Origin: Burkholderiales bacterium
GTDB lineage: Bacteria > Pseudomonadota > Gammaproteobacteria > Burkholderiales > Burkholderiaceae_D
Direction: 5' to 3'
NCBI GenBank assembly: GCA_016177875.1
Contig: JACOUL010000028.1
Span: 1-64,000, forward strand
Length of the DNA: 64,000 nt
Below are positions 40,108 through 53,642 of this stretch, in pieces. Below the pieces are notes generated by a model. That model ran no database searches, was not told where the DNA came from, and saw only the letters and a program-made list of their open reading frames with translations. Made by a program: the position numbers and the translations under genes. The first letter of the stretch is position 1; each line of letters opens with the position of its first letter.

Positions 40108-41319
40108 TTAGGCGGCGTCGGCTGCGGGAGATTCTTTTAACATCGCCTTGATGCCGCGAAGCGCCTGACGAATGCGCGCTTCGTTTTCTATCAGCGCAAA
40201 GCGCACGTATTCGTCGCCGTATTCACCGAAGCCGATGCCCGGCGATACGCAGACCTTGGCTTTTTCCAGCAGCAGCTTGGAAAATTCTAATGAACCGAGA
40301 TGACGGTATTGCTCGGGAATGCGTGCCCAAATGTACATCGATGCTTTGGGCTTTTCCACCGGCCAGCCGGCTTCAATCAATCCCTTGACCAGCACGTCGC
40401 GCCGTTTTTGGTATTGGTCGCAAATCTCTTTCACGCAAGTTTGATCGCCTTCCAGCGCGGCGATCGCCGCAACTTGCACGGGTGTGAAAGTGCCGTAGTC
40501 GTGATAACTCTTGATGCGCGCCAGCGCCGCCACCAGGTCTTGATTGCCGACCATGAAGCCGATGCGCCAGCCCGCCATGTTGTAGCTCTTGGACATCGTG
40601 AAAAATTCCACCGCTACGTCGCGCGCGCCCGGCACTTGCATGATCGAAGGCGCTTTCCAGCCGTCGAAAGTAATATCCGCGTAGGCCAGATCGTGCACCA
40701 CCAGGATGTCGTGCTGCTTGGCGAGTGCGATCACGCGTTCGAAAAAATCGAGTTCCACGCATTGCGCCGTCGGATTCGAGGGAAAGCCCAGCACCATCAT
40801 CTTGGGCTTCGGGTAGCTCTCGCGAATCGCGCGTTCCAGCTCTTCGAAAAAATCGACACCGGGCGTCATGCGCACCGAGCGGATATCGGCGCCGGCGATC
40901 ACCGCGCCCCAGATGTGAATCGGATAACTCGGATTAGGCACCAGCACCGTATCGCCGCGATCGAGCGTCGCCAGCATCAAATGCGCCAAACCTTCTTTCG
41001 ATCCGATGGTGACGATCGCTTCGCTATCGGGATCGATATCGACGTCGTAACGCTTTTTGTACCAATGCGAAATCGCACGGCGTAGACGTGGGATGCCCTT
41101 GGATGCCGAATAACCGTGCGTATCGGGACGCTTGGCGGTTTCGATCAGCTTATCGACGATATGCTGCGGCGTCGCGCCATCCGGGTTGCCCATCGACAGG
41201 TCGATGATATCCTCGCCGCGCCGTCGCGCAGCCATTTTCAGATCGGCGGTGATTGCAAAAACGTAGGGGGGAAGGCGATTGATGCGCGAAAAGCTGCGCT
41301 TAGCTTGTGAGCCAGACAT
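40108..41319 (-). CDS. alaC: Class I/II aminotransferase, AlaC-like (glutamate-pyruvate or aspartate type)
   Basis: A 403-aa fold-type I PLP enzyme. The Schiff-base Lys is in '[16 protein letters not shown]'; '[14 protein letters not shown]' is the Asn loop, '[14 protein letters not shown]' the Asp/Tyr motif and '[16 protein letters not shown]' carries the substrate-carboxylate Arg. Sequence style is that of AlaC (E. coli YfdZ) rather than AspC. In related genomes this gene stands before hom-thrC; here the upstream neighbour is the CZB protein, and a 149-bp leader separates them. Confidence 0.85.
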   Translation of the reverse strand: MSGSQAKRSFSRINRLPPYVFAITADLKMAARRRGEDIIDLSMGNPDGATPQHIVDKLIETAKRPDTHGYSASKGIPRLRRAISHWYKKRYDVDIDPDSEAIVTIGSKEGLAHLMLATLDRGDTVLVPNPSYPIHIWGAVIAGADIRSVRMTPGVDFFEELERAIRESYPKPKMMVLGFPSNPTAQCVELDFFERVIALAKQHDILVVHDLAYADITFDGWKAPSIMQVPGARDVAVEFFTMSKSYNMAGWRIGFMVGNQDLVAALARIKSYHDYGTFTPVQVAAIAALEGDQTCVKEICDQYQKRRDVLVKGLIEAGWPVEKPKASMYIWARIPEQYRHLGSLEFSKLLLEKAKVCVSPGIGFGEYGDEYVRFALIENEARIRQALRGIKAMLKESPAADAA

Positions 41320-41468
41320 GATTATCCTTGTACGTAAGCGCCCGGAACCGTCCGAGCGACGTTGGAACGAAAACGTTCCGGGGAAAATTCTAGCGAAGGG
41401 TTTTTAAAATAACAAGCGAATTGATCAAGCGAGTGTTGGAGGGCGTGCACGGCACGCCTTCTTGCCGA

Positions 41469-41816
41469 TCACATTTCTTTTTTAAGAAGACTGATTGCGG
41501 CGGCGACAGCGGCCGATGCTTGCGAATATTCGGTTCCTGCGCCAAGCATATTTTCGGCGGCGTCATATTGTTTGGCGTTGATCGTGTCCGCCACTTTCCC
41601 CGCTGCGCGGTGGAATTCGGCATGCTTGCCGAGCAACGTGATGAACGAAGCGCGGCTTCCTACTTGCGATTTACCTTCTCCATGCAACCATTTTCCGAGA
41701 TCGCAACAATGATCTTTTTTGATCGTTGCGGCATCCAAGGTTTCTTTTTTGTTGATGGCGGCACGGAACTTCACTTTCCATGCTGCGTGTTTTTCGATGG
41801 CGTCATCGAGATTCAT
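41469..41816 (-). CDS. Stand-alone CZB (chemoreceptor zinc-binding) domain protein
   Basis: A 115-aa soluble protein with the full CZB pattern: His in 'AIEKHAAWKVKF', the core 'DHCCDLGKWLHGEGK' (C-x-L-G-x-W-L-x-G) and His in 'LLGKHAEFHRAAGKV'. CZB domains bind Zn through three His and one Cys and normally sit at the end of chemoreceptors or diguanylate cyclases (e.g. DgcZ), sensing zinc or hypochlorite. Here it has no output domain, so it may act on a partner in trans. Confidence 0.85.
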   Translation of the reverse strand: MNLDDAIEKHAAWKVKFRAAINKKETLDAATIKKDHCCDLGKWLHGEGKSQVGSRASFITLLGKHAEFHRAAGKVADTINAKQYDAAENMLGAGTEYSQASAAVAAAISLLKKEM

Positions 41817-41953
41817 TGTTTTCCCCAGTATTAGAGTCGTTTTAAGATGTCATAGATAATTCCATGTACATCATAGGGATATTAATTCATGAAGCGGCTG
41901 GGGCGGGTATTGCCAAGTAATTTTCTAAGGTATTTTTTGCAATGATGTGCAAG

Positions 41954-42784
41954 TCAATTATTTTGACGCCGCGCCGCCAACGTCACTGTTAAGTCCATCA
42001 ACTGCTTGTACAGATCGCCATGCGCAGCATCGGCGTCATTGACCGCGCTCCATTGCTTGTTTGCCGTCGCCAAATCGCCGCGCGCGATCGGGCCTGTCAA
42101 TGCTGTTTCCGGGCCTAAGCGAAAAACGTTTTCGACGGTCTCGCGTACCAGCGGCGCCATAAGCTTAAGCGCAATATCGGGTGCGATGCCGGCGCGCGCG
42201 TAGGACTGCCTCGCGACATCGAGTAAAGTGACAAGGTAATTGCAGGCAAATACCGCGGCAGCGTGATAATGGATTTTCGCTTCGGGTTTAATCGACACTA
42301 ATTGCGTGCCGATAGAGGTGAAGGCGGGAATCAAAGCGTCGAGCGCGACCTGATCGCCTTCCATGCCGCACCATGTACCGGCGAAATCTTCCGCGATTTT
42401 TTCAGGGGCAGCAAAGCTGCGGATCGGATGAATACTGGCGACCGCCGCTCCTTGATCGATCGCAGTCCGCAATGCCGAAGAGGACAGCGCGCCGCTGCAG
42501 TGAAATACGATACTTCCCGGCTGCAGACGATTTGCGCGCACCAATGCGTCGCAGACCTGCGAAATCCGATCGTCAGGAGCGCCGATGAAAAATATGTCGG
42601 CTCGCTCCAGGCTCGCATAATCGGATACCGGCCGCCCTGCGCCGACGAACGCGGCAGCTTGCTGTGCGCTTTTCAAGGAGCGATTGAAGACATCCTGCAG
42701 TGCAAAGCTGCCATGCGATACGAATAAACGCCCCAGCGTCCTTCCAACGTGCCCGCAGCCGATAATGGAAAGCGTCTTTTGCAA
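41954..42784 (-). CDS. DUF2520/Rossmann-like oxidoreductase
   Basis: A 276-aa protein. The NAD(P)-binding loop is 'LSIIGCGHVGRTLGRLF' (GxGxxG). 'FFIGAPDDRI' and 'IVFHCSGALSSSAL' precede a helical C-terminal DUF2520 domain with 'VASIHPIRSFA', 'KIHYHAAAVFACNYLVTLLDVA' and 'ALTGPIARGDLAT'. It resembles pyrroline-5-carboxylate reductase-like or ketopantoate-reductase-like folds; the substrate is unknown. It is divergent from FapA. Confidence 0.82.
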   Translation of the reverse strand: MQKTLSIIGCGHVGRTLGRLFVSHGSFALQDVFNRSLKSAQQAAAFVGAGRPVSDYASLERADIFFIGAPDDRISQVCDALVRANRLQPGSIVFHCSGALSSSALRTAIDQGAAVASIHPIRSFAAPEKIAEDFAGTWCGMEGDQVALDALIPAFTSIGTQLVSIKPEAKIHYHAAAVFACNYLVTLLDVARQSYARAGIAPDIALKLMAPLVRETVENVFRLGPETALTGPIARGDLATANKQWSAVNDADAAHGDLYKQLMDLTVTLAARRQNN

Positions 42785-42978
42785 TTTGGCCGCCTATGTC
42801 AGCAATGATGAGGCGCTAGTATAGCCATCTCCATTGCGGGAAAATATGTCAAAAACAACAATTCTTCGCAATGGCGCCACAAAAGAAGCGCGATTGACAT
42901 TGTGCATATAGGAGGCATTTGCTAGAGTCAAAGAAAAAGGGGGGAGAAATGCCATGACTGGTATCTCCGCTACACAAT

Positions 42979-44961
42979 ATGGATGAGACGGCCGCCTCTC
43001 CGGCGGAAGGCGCACCCCAGACCGGCGCGCAGTCCACCAATTCGCCGGCTCAGCCCGCGCTAGTGCTGCTGCCCAGATTCATGATGCGGCTGAATGACGG
43101 CCTATACGTCGCTTTAAGCCTATTCGAGTCGCGTACTGCCTTTCACGATTTCGTTGACGGCGTTTTTACCTCCAACCATTACTTTTCCGATCTCGATTAC
43201 GGCTGCCTGCAAAAGCTGCTTTACGATTGTGAACCGGCCGAGATCGTTCATATCACGGAAAATTTGCAGCAAGCAGGCAAGCGAACCATGTGGCGACTTG
43301 CAAAGGAAATCCTGCCGTTTCCTTCTGAACGACAGCAGTGGTACCGCAATGCCAAGGTGAAGGATGGGGGGCAGGTGGCGGAATATTTGTTTGAGCCGAT
43401 CTTCTTTGAAAAGATTTCTGAGCAATCGGGGAAAACCGTTTCCGTACGCGCCGACCCTAACGTCGACGAGTTCATCGCCGCGATGTGGAATCGGTACGTG
43501 CGATTCGGCATCGATTCGGCCGCCGTCAAGAAGGCGCTTGCCGCCGGCAAGCCTGACGCAGTGATTGTCGCGCGCATGCGTGCGGCGACTGCGGGACGCG
43601 ACGCTCACGTGCAGGAATTGGTCAACAGCCTACATCGGGACAATACGCCAAAGCTATTGGCCGATGGCAGGGTGGATCTGCGCCAATTCCAGAATCGCTT
43701 TCCCCAGGTTGAAAAGAACTCCCGGCTCATCAAAAAGATTCCGCGCGAGCCCGGCAAGTCGGGCTGGGAAATCTCAGGCAATGAAATCATTCCGGAATCG
43801 CCGCGCGACATCGACATGGCGCTATTGGCCGGCGCCGGAATCAAGGTAGACCGTGCCGCCGACGGCGAATTTCTGATCGCCACCCTCAGCGGATTTCTGC
43901 AGATCGACAAGGCAACCAATACCATGTCGATCACGGAAAAGATCATCAATCGCGAAGGTGTCAGTCTCCACACAACCGGCAATCTGACGCTCGCCGGCGA
44001 AGAATACGAAGAACACGGTGAAGTGGAAGAGCATACCCAGGTCGAAGGCAAGCACATGACCTTCATGGCGAACGTCTTCGGCAATATCATTTCGCACGGC
44101 GGCAATGTCGTGTTCAAGCAAAATTTGTCGGTGGGCTCAGCCAAAAGTCCAGGCGGGACAATTGCCGTGGAAGGCTCGGCGTCGCAGGTAACGATAGAAG
44201 CGATCGGCGGCGAGATCACCATGCACCATGCCGAAGGCTGCCTCATCATGGGAAAGAAAGTTGTTATTACCGAAGCAATTCATTGCGACATCGTTGCCGA
44301 AGAATTGATCATTGAATTGGCGAAGGGGTGTGCCCTAGCCGGCCAAAGAGTACAGGTCGGCAGCAGCATGGCATGGCACGATGATGAGACCACGATTTCC
44401 ATGCTGATCCCCGATCTTTCCGCATTCGACAAGGAGCTGGAGCAGCTCAAAAAGAAACAAGCCGAGTGTGAAGAGCTCGCGAAGTGCAGAAGCGAAAAAG
44501 CCGAAGAGGTGGCCAATCAACAGGAAGTAAAAAATTTTACGCTCATCAGCACCAAGCTGCGTGCGAAAGAAATTGTCATGACGCCGGAACAGGAAATGAA
44601 CTGGGCGAAGATGCAGGCGCGCATCCTGCCCTCATTGAGGCAATTGAAGGAGCTCGGCGCCGAGATACGTTCCATACGCGGCGAAGCAGAGCAAGCGGAA
44701 AAAAAGATGCAAGAGATTGCGCACAGCTGCCAGCAGCTATCCGCAAATATCGAATGCAAAGTAGATGCAATCGCCGGCGATACCGTGGTTCGAACGCTGA
44801 AGGTGCGTCCGGACGCACCTGGCCTCCACACGCTGCCGCATCGCGATTTGCGGGCACGCTTGCGCGGATCAGGCGTCAACACCGCTAATTTATTTGCCGG
44901 TGGAGAAGGGGAGTTTGCATGGCAATTTCAATCAATGGAAGCGGATGACAATAATGGCTAA
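42979..44961 (+). CDS. FapA/DUF342 family protein
   Basis: A 660-aa soluble protein. An N-terminal region of about 260 residues ends 'REPGKSGWEISGNEI'. The DUF342 beta-helix core spans about 270-475 ('DGEFLIATLSGFLQIDKATNT', 'NVFGNIISHGGNVVFKQNL', 'GEITMHHAEGCLIMGKKVVI'). A charged coiled coil follows at about 475-600 ('LEQLKKKQAECEELAKCRSEK'). In Vibrio, FapA sequesters enzyme IIA-Glc and links sugar supply to flagellar genes; the role here is unknown. No good ribosome binding site precedes the chosen ATG. Its stop overlaps the next start. Confidence 0.82.
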   Translation: MDETAASPAEGAPQTGAQSTNSPAQPALVLLPRFMMRLNDGLYVALSLFESRTAFHDFVDGVFTSNHYFSDLDYGCLQKLLYDCEPAEIVHITENLQQAGKRTMWRLAKEILPFPSERQQWYRNAKVKDGGQVAEYLFEPIFFEKISEQSGKTVSVRADPNVDEFIAAMWNRYVRFGIDSAAVKKALAAGKPDAVIVARMRAATAGRDAHVQELVNSLHRDNTPKLLADGRVDLRQFQNRFPQVEKNSRLIKKIPREPGKSGWEISGNEIIPESPRDIDMALLAGAGIKVDRAADGEFLIATLSGFLQIDKATNTMSITEKIINREGVSLHTTGNLTLAGEEYEEHGEVEEHTQVEGKHMTFMANVFGNIISHGGNVVFKQNLSVGSAKSPGGTIAVEGSASQVTIEAIGGEITMHHAEGCLIMGKKVVITEAIHCDIVAEELIIELAKGCALAGQRVQVGSSMAWHDDETTISMLIPDLSAFDKELEQLKKKQAECEELAKCRSEKAEEVANQQEVKNFTLISTKLRAKEIVMTPEQEMNWAKMQARILPSLRQLKELGAEIRSIRGEAEQAEKKMQEIAHSCQQLSANIECKVDAIAGDTVVRTLKVRPDAPGLHTLPHRDLRARLRGSGVNTANLFAGGEGEFAWQFQSMEADDNNG

Positions 44962-45472
44962 GCCTTACATTTTTAAACTGATTTTTTGTATTGCGGTGAC
45001 GTCGGCATTGTTCAATATAGGTTCGGCCTGTGCATCAGCTTCCCCTCTTGTCGATATACCTCAGCTAATGTCCCAACCTAATATGGCGCTCGCAGAACAA
45101 AAGCGATTGGGAAAATTATTGTCCAACGAGAAAAAGTTGGCGAAGGCGGGCGCGAAGTTCTACGGCAAAGCCCCCGAATACTTGCTCGCATTGGATGCGA
45201 AATCCCGGATTTGCCTGGCGGCGCAATACATGGCATATGAGGAAATCCGGCGCGCCCATCCTAAACCTGCGTACATCGCATTTGCTCGTGACAAGCTGAG
45301 CAAGGAAGACTGGTGCGAGAAAACGGTTTTGGAGGCCACCGGCGGCATGCCGGTGGATCAAGTAATTGTCTTTAAGGGGATTTATTCGCTTTACTATGTT
45401 TTGAGAAAAGACATGGAATTGCGGTTGTCGGCGCTGCAGGAGACGGTTGCGGCAAAAGCCGGCAAGCATTGA
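44954..45472 (+). CDS. Exported protein of unknown function
   Basis: A 172-aa protein with a signal peptide ('FKLIFCIAVTSALFNIGSACA'). The mature part contains 'LGKLLSNEKKLAKAGAKFYG', Cys in 'KSRICLAAQYMAYEE' and 'KEDWCEKTVLEATGGMPVDQV', and a C-terminal helix. I do not recognise a family. The ATG at 44954 overlaps the FapA stop (ATGGCTAA), so translation is coupled; ATG 44945 is an alternative. Two Cys could form a disulfide in the periplasm. Confidence 0.68.
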   Translation: MAKPYIFKLIFCIAVTSALFNIGSACASASPLVDIPQLMSQPNMALAEQKRLGKLLSNEKKLAKAGAKFYGKAPEYLLALDAKSRICLAAQYMAYEEIRRAHPKPAYIAFARDKLSKEDWCEKTVLEATGGMPVDQVIVFKGIYSLYYVLRKDMELRLSALQETVAAKAGKH

Positions 45473-45504
45473 CAGCTTCGGTAATGACGGTGTCTTCGAA
45501 TGCC

Positions 45505-49522
<4,018 letters not shown>

Positions 49523-49876
49523 TTACTTTTGAAAAATCTGTTGATAGAGGTCGTCGGAAAAGCCGACGTGCGTCGCGGTGTCCGTGCACAGCACAGGGCG
49601 TTTGATGACGGAGGGCTGCTCCAGCATCAAGGCTTTGGCGGCGTCGAGGTCGGTGATCGATGCTTTCATTCCTTCGCTTAAACCGCGCCAGGTTGTGCCT
49701 TTGCGATTGATGAGCGTTTCCCAGCTGACGTGTTTCAGCCAGCCATCGATCAGCAGCAAATTGATGCCGGATTTTTTGAAATCATGAAAAGTGTGCGGCA
49801 CTTTGCGGGCGGCCAGCCATGCGCGCGCCTTCTTGACTTGGTCGCAGTTGGGGATGCCGTACAGGGTATTGGGCAT
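49523..49876 (-). CDS. yffB: ArsC/Spx-like thioredoxin-fold protein YffB
   Basis: A 117-aa protein. 'LYGIPNCDQVKKARAWLAA' has one Cys (CxxVK type) as in YffB and Spx-like proteins, and 'LIDGWLKHVSWETLINRKGTTWR' with 'QPSVIKRPVLC' follows the ArsC fold. It is probably a glutathione-linked thiol protein rather than arsenate reductase. E. coli also has yffB next to dapE. The start at 49876 is preferred; an earlier ATG at 49888 lies inside the terminal repeat of the palindromic element, which now forms the upstream region. Confidence 0.88.
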   Translation of the reverse strand: MPNTLYGIPNCDQVKKARAWLAARKVPHTFHDFKKSGINLLLIDGWLKHVSWETLINRKGTTWRGLSEGMKASITDLDAAKALMLEQPSVIKRPVLCTDTATHVGFSDDLYQQIFQK

Positions 49877-49878
49877 GA

Positions 49879-50227
49879 TAGAACTCATTTCATCGATAAA
49901 CGTGTGTGCGAACGGACTATTTGGGATGGCGCGCTAGGCGTCGTCGCGACGCATGGAGTGGTGCTCCATGCTAGCGGCGCAACAACGCGCGGCGCCCAAA
50001 TAGTCCGTTCCCTCCGGGTTCTGCTCAGAAAGGGCGCTGGCTGCGTTGCGCTCCTTGTCAATAGTCCCGCTATTGGTCGCGTCGCGGCCTTTGCAAGGCG
50101 CGTACTGTCTTGCAAGACAGTACTGCTACGCAGGCAAGCAGCATGCTGCTTGAATTCCCTGCTTCGCCCTTGCCAGTGCCCTTTCTGAGTAGAACGCATC
50201 ATACGTTTATCGATGAAATGAGTTCTA
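49879..50227. mobile_element. MITE-like palindromic mosaic element with 25-bp TA-ended terminal inverted repeats
   Basis: This 349-bp non-coding stretch has perfect 25-bp terminal inverted repeats at 49879-49903 and 50203-50227; the right arm includes GATGAAATGAGTTCTA. Nested dyads: 16 bp perfect (49910-49925 with 49995-50010); 8-bp hairpin GCATGGAG/CTCCATGC (49951-49971); 24 bp with two mismatches (50018-50041 with 50172-50195); CAATAG/CTATTG (50059-50075); 22-nt perfect palindrome (50102-50123); 18-nt perfect palindrome CAAGCAGCATGCTGCTTG (50135-50152). No sizeable gene is evident inside. TA at both outer ends fits Tc1/mariner-IS630-type MITEs such as the Correia/NEMIS element. The right end supplies the pilU stop codon. 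Confidence 0.75.
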
Positions 50228-51364
50228 AACGTTCAAATTGAATTCGGTGAAGGATGCGCCGCCTTCGTTCTCTTCTTCTTTCGGCTCCGGCTTCATGCTC
50301 TTGTCCGACTGCTCGTTGTTGAGCAGCCAGTAAAGGTTGGTGGCGGAGTCGGCGTAAGCAAGACCGTCTTCCTGGGTGATCAAACCTTCCTTGATGAGCT
50401 TCAGCAAAGCTTGCTCGAAAGTCTGCGAACCCGGCGACATACTCTTTTCGATCGCTTCCTTGATCTGGCTCATTTCGCCTTCTTCAATCAATTCGGCAAT
50501 GTGCTGGGTATTGAGCAGCACTTCCACCGCCGGCACGCGCTTGCCGTTGGTGGCCGGTACCAGGCGCTGCGAAACCACAGCGAGAATGGAAGAAGCCAGA
50601 TCCTGCAGCATGGCGCCGCGCGTTTCCAGCGGATAAAAGCCGATGATGCGGTTCAACGCGCGATAGCTGTTGTTGGCGTGCAGGGTGGCTACCACCAAGT
50701 GACCTGACTGTGCGTAACCAAGCGCCGCGGTCATCGTATCCTTGTCGCGGATCTCGCCGATCAGAATGCAGTCTGGCGCTTGGCGCAACGCATTTTTCAG
50801 TGCGATCTGGAGGTTCGCGGCATCGACGCCGATTTCCCGCTGGTTGATGATCGATTTCTTATTCTTGAACAGAAATTCGATCGGGTCTTCCAGCGTAAGG
50901 ATATGCCCGGCCATATTTTCGTTACGGTAGTCGAGCATCGAGGCGATGGTGGTCGACTTACCCGAGCCGGTCGCACCGACTACAAGGATCAGACCGCGTT
51001 TTTGCTTGATCAAATCCAGCAGCACGGCCGGCAGATGTAAGTCTTCCAGCCGCGGAATGGTGCTGGGGATGTAGCGAAACACCGCGGAAATCGTGCCGCG
51101 CTGACGGAAAGCGGAAAGACGGAAGCTGCCGACGCCCGGCACCGGGATGCCCATGTTCAGCTCGCCGTTCTTGTCCAGGTCATCCAGCTGGGTATTGGAG
51201 ACCACCTCCGACAGGAGGGACATGATGGCGCCATTGTCGATTTTCTGTTGATTGATCGCAATCAGGTTGCCATTAATCTTCAGCTGGATCGGTGAGTTGA
51301 CCGCCATGAACATATCCGACGCATTTTTTTCTTGCATCAGCTGAAACAATCGATCCATCGCCAT
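50225..51364 (-). CDS. pilU: Type IV pilus retraction-associated ATPase PilU
   Basis: A 379-aa secretion ATPase. Walker A 'GATGSGKST' is at residues 130-138; the Asp box 'LEDPIEFLFKNKKSIINQREIG', 'ALRQAPDCILIGEIRD' (Walker B) and the His box 'SGHLVVATLHANNSYRALNRII' are present. The C-terminal tail (acidic, 'PKEEENEGG') and N-terminal 'MAMDRLFQLMQEKNASDMFM' are more PilU- than PilT-like. PilU assists PilT in pilus retraction. The start has AAGGAGAGCACC upstream. It stands alone among lysine-biosynthesis genes. Confidence 0.92.
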   Translation of the reverse strand: MAMDRLFQLMQEKNASDMFMAVNSPIQLKINGNLIAINQQKIDNGAIMSLLSEVVSNTQLDDLDKNGELNMGIPVPGVGSFRLSAFRQRGTISAVFRYIPSTIPRLEDLHLPAVLLDLIKQKRGLILVVGATGSGKSTTIASMLDYRNENMAGHILTLEDPIEFLFKNKKSIINQREIGVDAANLQIALKNALRQAPDCILIGEIRDKDTMTAALGYAQSGHLVVATLHANNSYRALNRIIGFYPLETRGAMLQDLASSILAVVSQRLVPATNGKRVPAVEVLLNTQHIAELIEEGEMSQIKEAIEKSMSPGSQTFEQALLKLIKEGLITQEDGLAYADSATNLYWLLNNEQSDKSMKPEPKEEENEGGASFTEFNLNV

Positions 51365-51391
51365 GGTGCTCTCCTTATTCGCGTTATTTTC

Positions 51392-52216
51392 TTAGTCGCG
51401 CAACAATTCGTTGATGCCGGTTTTGGCACGGGTCTTGGCATCGACGCGTTTGACGATGACGGCGCAATACAGGCTGTACTTGCCGTCCGCGGAAGGCAGG
51501 TTGCCGGACACTACGACCGATCCCGCCGGAATGCGGCCGTAAGTTACTTCGCCGGTGGCGCGGTCATAAATTTTGGTCGATTGGCCGATGTAGACGCCCA
51601 TCGAAATCACGGAATTTTCTTCGACGATCACGCCTTCGACGATTTCGGAGCGTGCGCCGATGAAGCAATTGTCTTCGATGATGGTCGGATTGGCTTGCAT
51701 GGGTTCGAGCACGCCGCCGATGCCGACGCCTCCGGACAGGTGCACGTTCTTGCCGATCTGTGCGCAGGAGCCGACCGTGGCCCAGGTGTCTACCATGCTG
51801 CCTTCATCGACATAAGCGCCGATGTTGACGTAAGACGGCATCAACACGACGTTCTTGCCGATGAAGCTGCCGCGGCGGGCGACAGCCGGCGGTACCACGC
51901 GAAAACCACCCTTGGCAAAGTCGTCTGCCGTGTAGTTGGCGAACTTGGTCGGCACTTTGTCATAGAACTGCATGTTCGCGCCGGCTGGCAGCGGCTGATT
52001 GTCTTCCAGACGGAAGGACAGCAGCACGGCTTTTTTCACCCATTGGTTGACGATCCAATTGCCATCGACTTTCTGCGCAACGCGCAAGCTGCCTTGGTCG
52101 AGTTGCGCCAGCACATGAGAAACGGCGTCGCGCACTTCTGCGGGCGCGGACTTCGGCGAGAATTCGGTACGGTTTTCCCAAGCCTGATCGATGATTTGTT
52201 GCAGTTGTTGAGTCAT
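51392..52216 (-). CDS. dapD: 2,3,4,5-tetrahydropyridine-2,6-dicarboxylate N-succinyltransferase
   Basis: A 274-aa left-handed beta-helix acyltransferase of lysine synthesis. An N-terminal domain ('[20 protein letters not shown]') precedes hexapeptide repeats ('[32 protein letters not shown]', '[16 protein letters not shown]'). The start at 52216 gives the family N-terminus; the open frame to 52360 overlaps dapC out of frame and is rejected. It lies 25 bp after dapC. Confidence 0.96.
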   Translation of the reverse strand: MTQQLQQIIDQAWENRTEFSPKSAPAEVRDAVSHVLAQLDQGSLRVAQKVDGNWIVNQWVKKAVLLSFRLEDNQPLPAGANMQFYDKVPTKFANYTADDFAKGGFRVVPPAVARRGSFIGKNVVLMPSYVNIGAYVDEGSMVDTWATVGSCAQIGKNVHLSGGVGIGGVLEPMQANPTIIEDNCFIGARSEIVEGVIVEENSVISMGVYIGQSTKIYDRATGEVTYGRIPAGSVVVSGNLPSADGKYSLYCAVIVKRVDAKTRAKTGINELLRD

Positions 52217-52241
52217 GTTGATGTTGTGTTGATTGAAAAGA

Positions 52242-53447
52242 TTACGCAGCCAGTTTGCGGGTGAATTCGACGATGCGCTGCGCGGCTTCCAGGCATTCTT
52301 CGACTTCAGCCACCAGCGCCATGCGGATGCGGTTTTGGCCGGGATTGATGCCGTGCGCATCGCGTGCCAGATAACTGCCCGGCAATACCGTCACATTATA
52401 TTCGGCGTACAGGCGTTTGGCGTATTCGGTGTCCGAAATGGGCAGACGCTTGTCCACCTTTGCCCACAAGTAGAAACCGGCGTCCGGCAAATCCACTTCC
52501 AATACTTCCTTCAAAAGCGGCGTGATTTGGCTGAACTTGCGGATGTACTTTTCGCGGTTTTCCAGCACATGCGTCTCGTCGTTCCATGCGGCGATGGAAG
52601 CGGCTTGGATCGCCGGGCTCATAGCGCTGCCGTGGTACGTGCGGTAGAGCAGGAATTTTTTGAGGATATCGGCGTCGCCGGCAACGAAACCGGAACGCAT
52701 GCCAGGCACGTTGGAACGCTTGGAGAGACTGGAAAAAACGATCAAGCGCGCAAAATTGGCACGGCCGAGTTTATGCGCAGCTTCCAGCGCGCCCAGGGGC
52801 GCTTCGCTCTTGAAGTAAATCTCGGAATAGCATTCGTCCGCCGCGATGACGAAGCCGTAGCGATCCGAGAGTTCGAACAGGCGTTTCCAATCGTCGAGCG
52901 ACAGCACAGCCCCGGTCGGATTGCCCGGCGAGCAGACATATAAGAGCTGTACGCGCGACCAGATTTCGTCCGGCACTTGGTCATAGTCGGGGGCAAAATT
53001 GCGAGCCGGGTTGGAATTGACGTAATACGGTTCCGCCCCGGCCAAATAGGCCGCGCCTTCATAGATTTGGTAGAACGGATTCGGACAAGCGACCAGCGCG
53101 CCGCGAGAAGGGTCGATGACCGTCTGCGCTAATGCGAATAAGGCTTCGCGCGAACCGCATACGGGCAAAACTTGGGTTGCTGCGTCGACTTTGGGCAAGG
53201 CATACCGGCGTTCCAGCCAGCCGGCAATCGCCGCGCGCAGCGCATCGGTGCCGATCGTGGTCGGATAATTTGCCAAGCCCGCCAGATTATCAGCAACCGC
53301 TTGCTGGATGAAGGCAGGCGTCGGGTGCTTCGGCTCGCCGATGCCGAGGCTGATGGGCTGATAAGCGGCATTCGGCGCTATTCCTTCAAATAGCTTGCGC
53401 AATTTTTCAAAGGGATAGGGATGCAGCTTGTTTAACAGGGGATTCAC
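52242..53447 (-). CDS. dapC: Succinyldiaminopimelate transaminase
   Basis: A 401-aa class I PLP aminotransferase. '[20 protein letters not shown]' and '[18 protein letters not shown]' are typical of DapC. '[13 protein letters not shown]' binds PLP phosphate or substrate, and Lys in '[21 protein letters not shown]' forms the Schiff base. Next to dapD, this fixes the role as N-succinyl-LL-diaminopimelate:2-oxoglutarate transaminase. It is first in the minus-strand run, divergent from smc. Confidence 0.94.
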   Translation of the reverse strand: MNPLLNKLHPYPFEKLRKLFEGIAPNAAYQPISLGIGEPKHPTPAFIQQAVADNLAGLANYPTTIGTDALRAAIAGWLERRYALPKVDAATQVLPVCGSREALFALAQTVIDPSRGALVACPNPFYQIYEGAAYLAGAEPYYVNSNPARNFAPDYDQVPDEIWSRVQLLYVCSPGNPTGAVLSLDDWKRLFELSDRYGFVIAADECYSEIYFKSEAPLGALEAAHKLGRANFARLIVFSSLSKRSNVPGMRSGFVAGDADILKKFLLYRTYHGSAMSPAIQAASIAAWNDETHVLENREKYIRKFSQITPLLKEVLEVDLPDAGFYLWAKVDKRLPISDTEYAKRLYAEYNVTVLPGSYLARDAHGINPGQNRIRMALVAEVEECLEAAQRIVEFTRKLAA

Positions 53448-53642
53448 GGAATGGAAATAAATGCAAGAAAATCAATAAAATACAGCAGTTTTCGGTAGCA
53501 GCGCCATTATACCTGCCGCGCTCTTAACCATCAGGCAAATGCCCTGAAGAAACGGCTTTCCGGTGCATCAAAATGATATGATGTGACCCTTTCCGAGCGG
53601 CCGCCCGCTTTTTGTCGAATCCTCATTGCAATAAGTTCAAAC

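Noticed and set aside
41443-41459. Hairpin GGCGTGC/GCACGCC downstream of the CZB gene as its terminator
   Set aside because: The T-rich run follows only on the plus strand, while the CZB gene is on the minus strand; no U tract in the correct direction.
49730-50188. 152-aa plus-strand ORF across the palindromic element
   Set aside because: Runs opposite yffB and then through the inverted repeats; no coding features.
51332-52943. Long plus-strand ORFs opposite dapD and dapC
   Set aside because: Mirror frames of well-supported genes; Asp/His/Ala-rich translation without family features.
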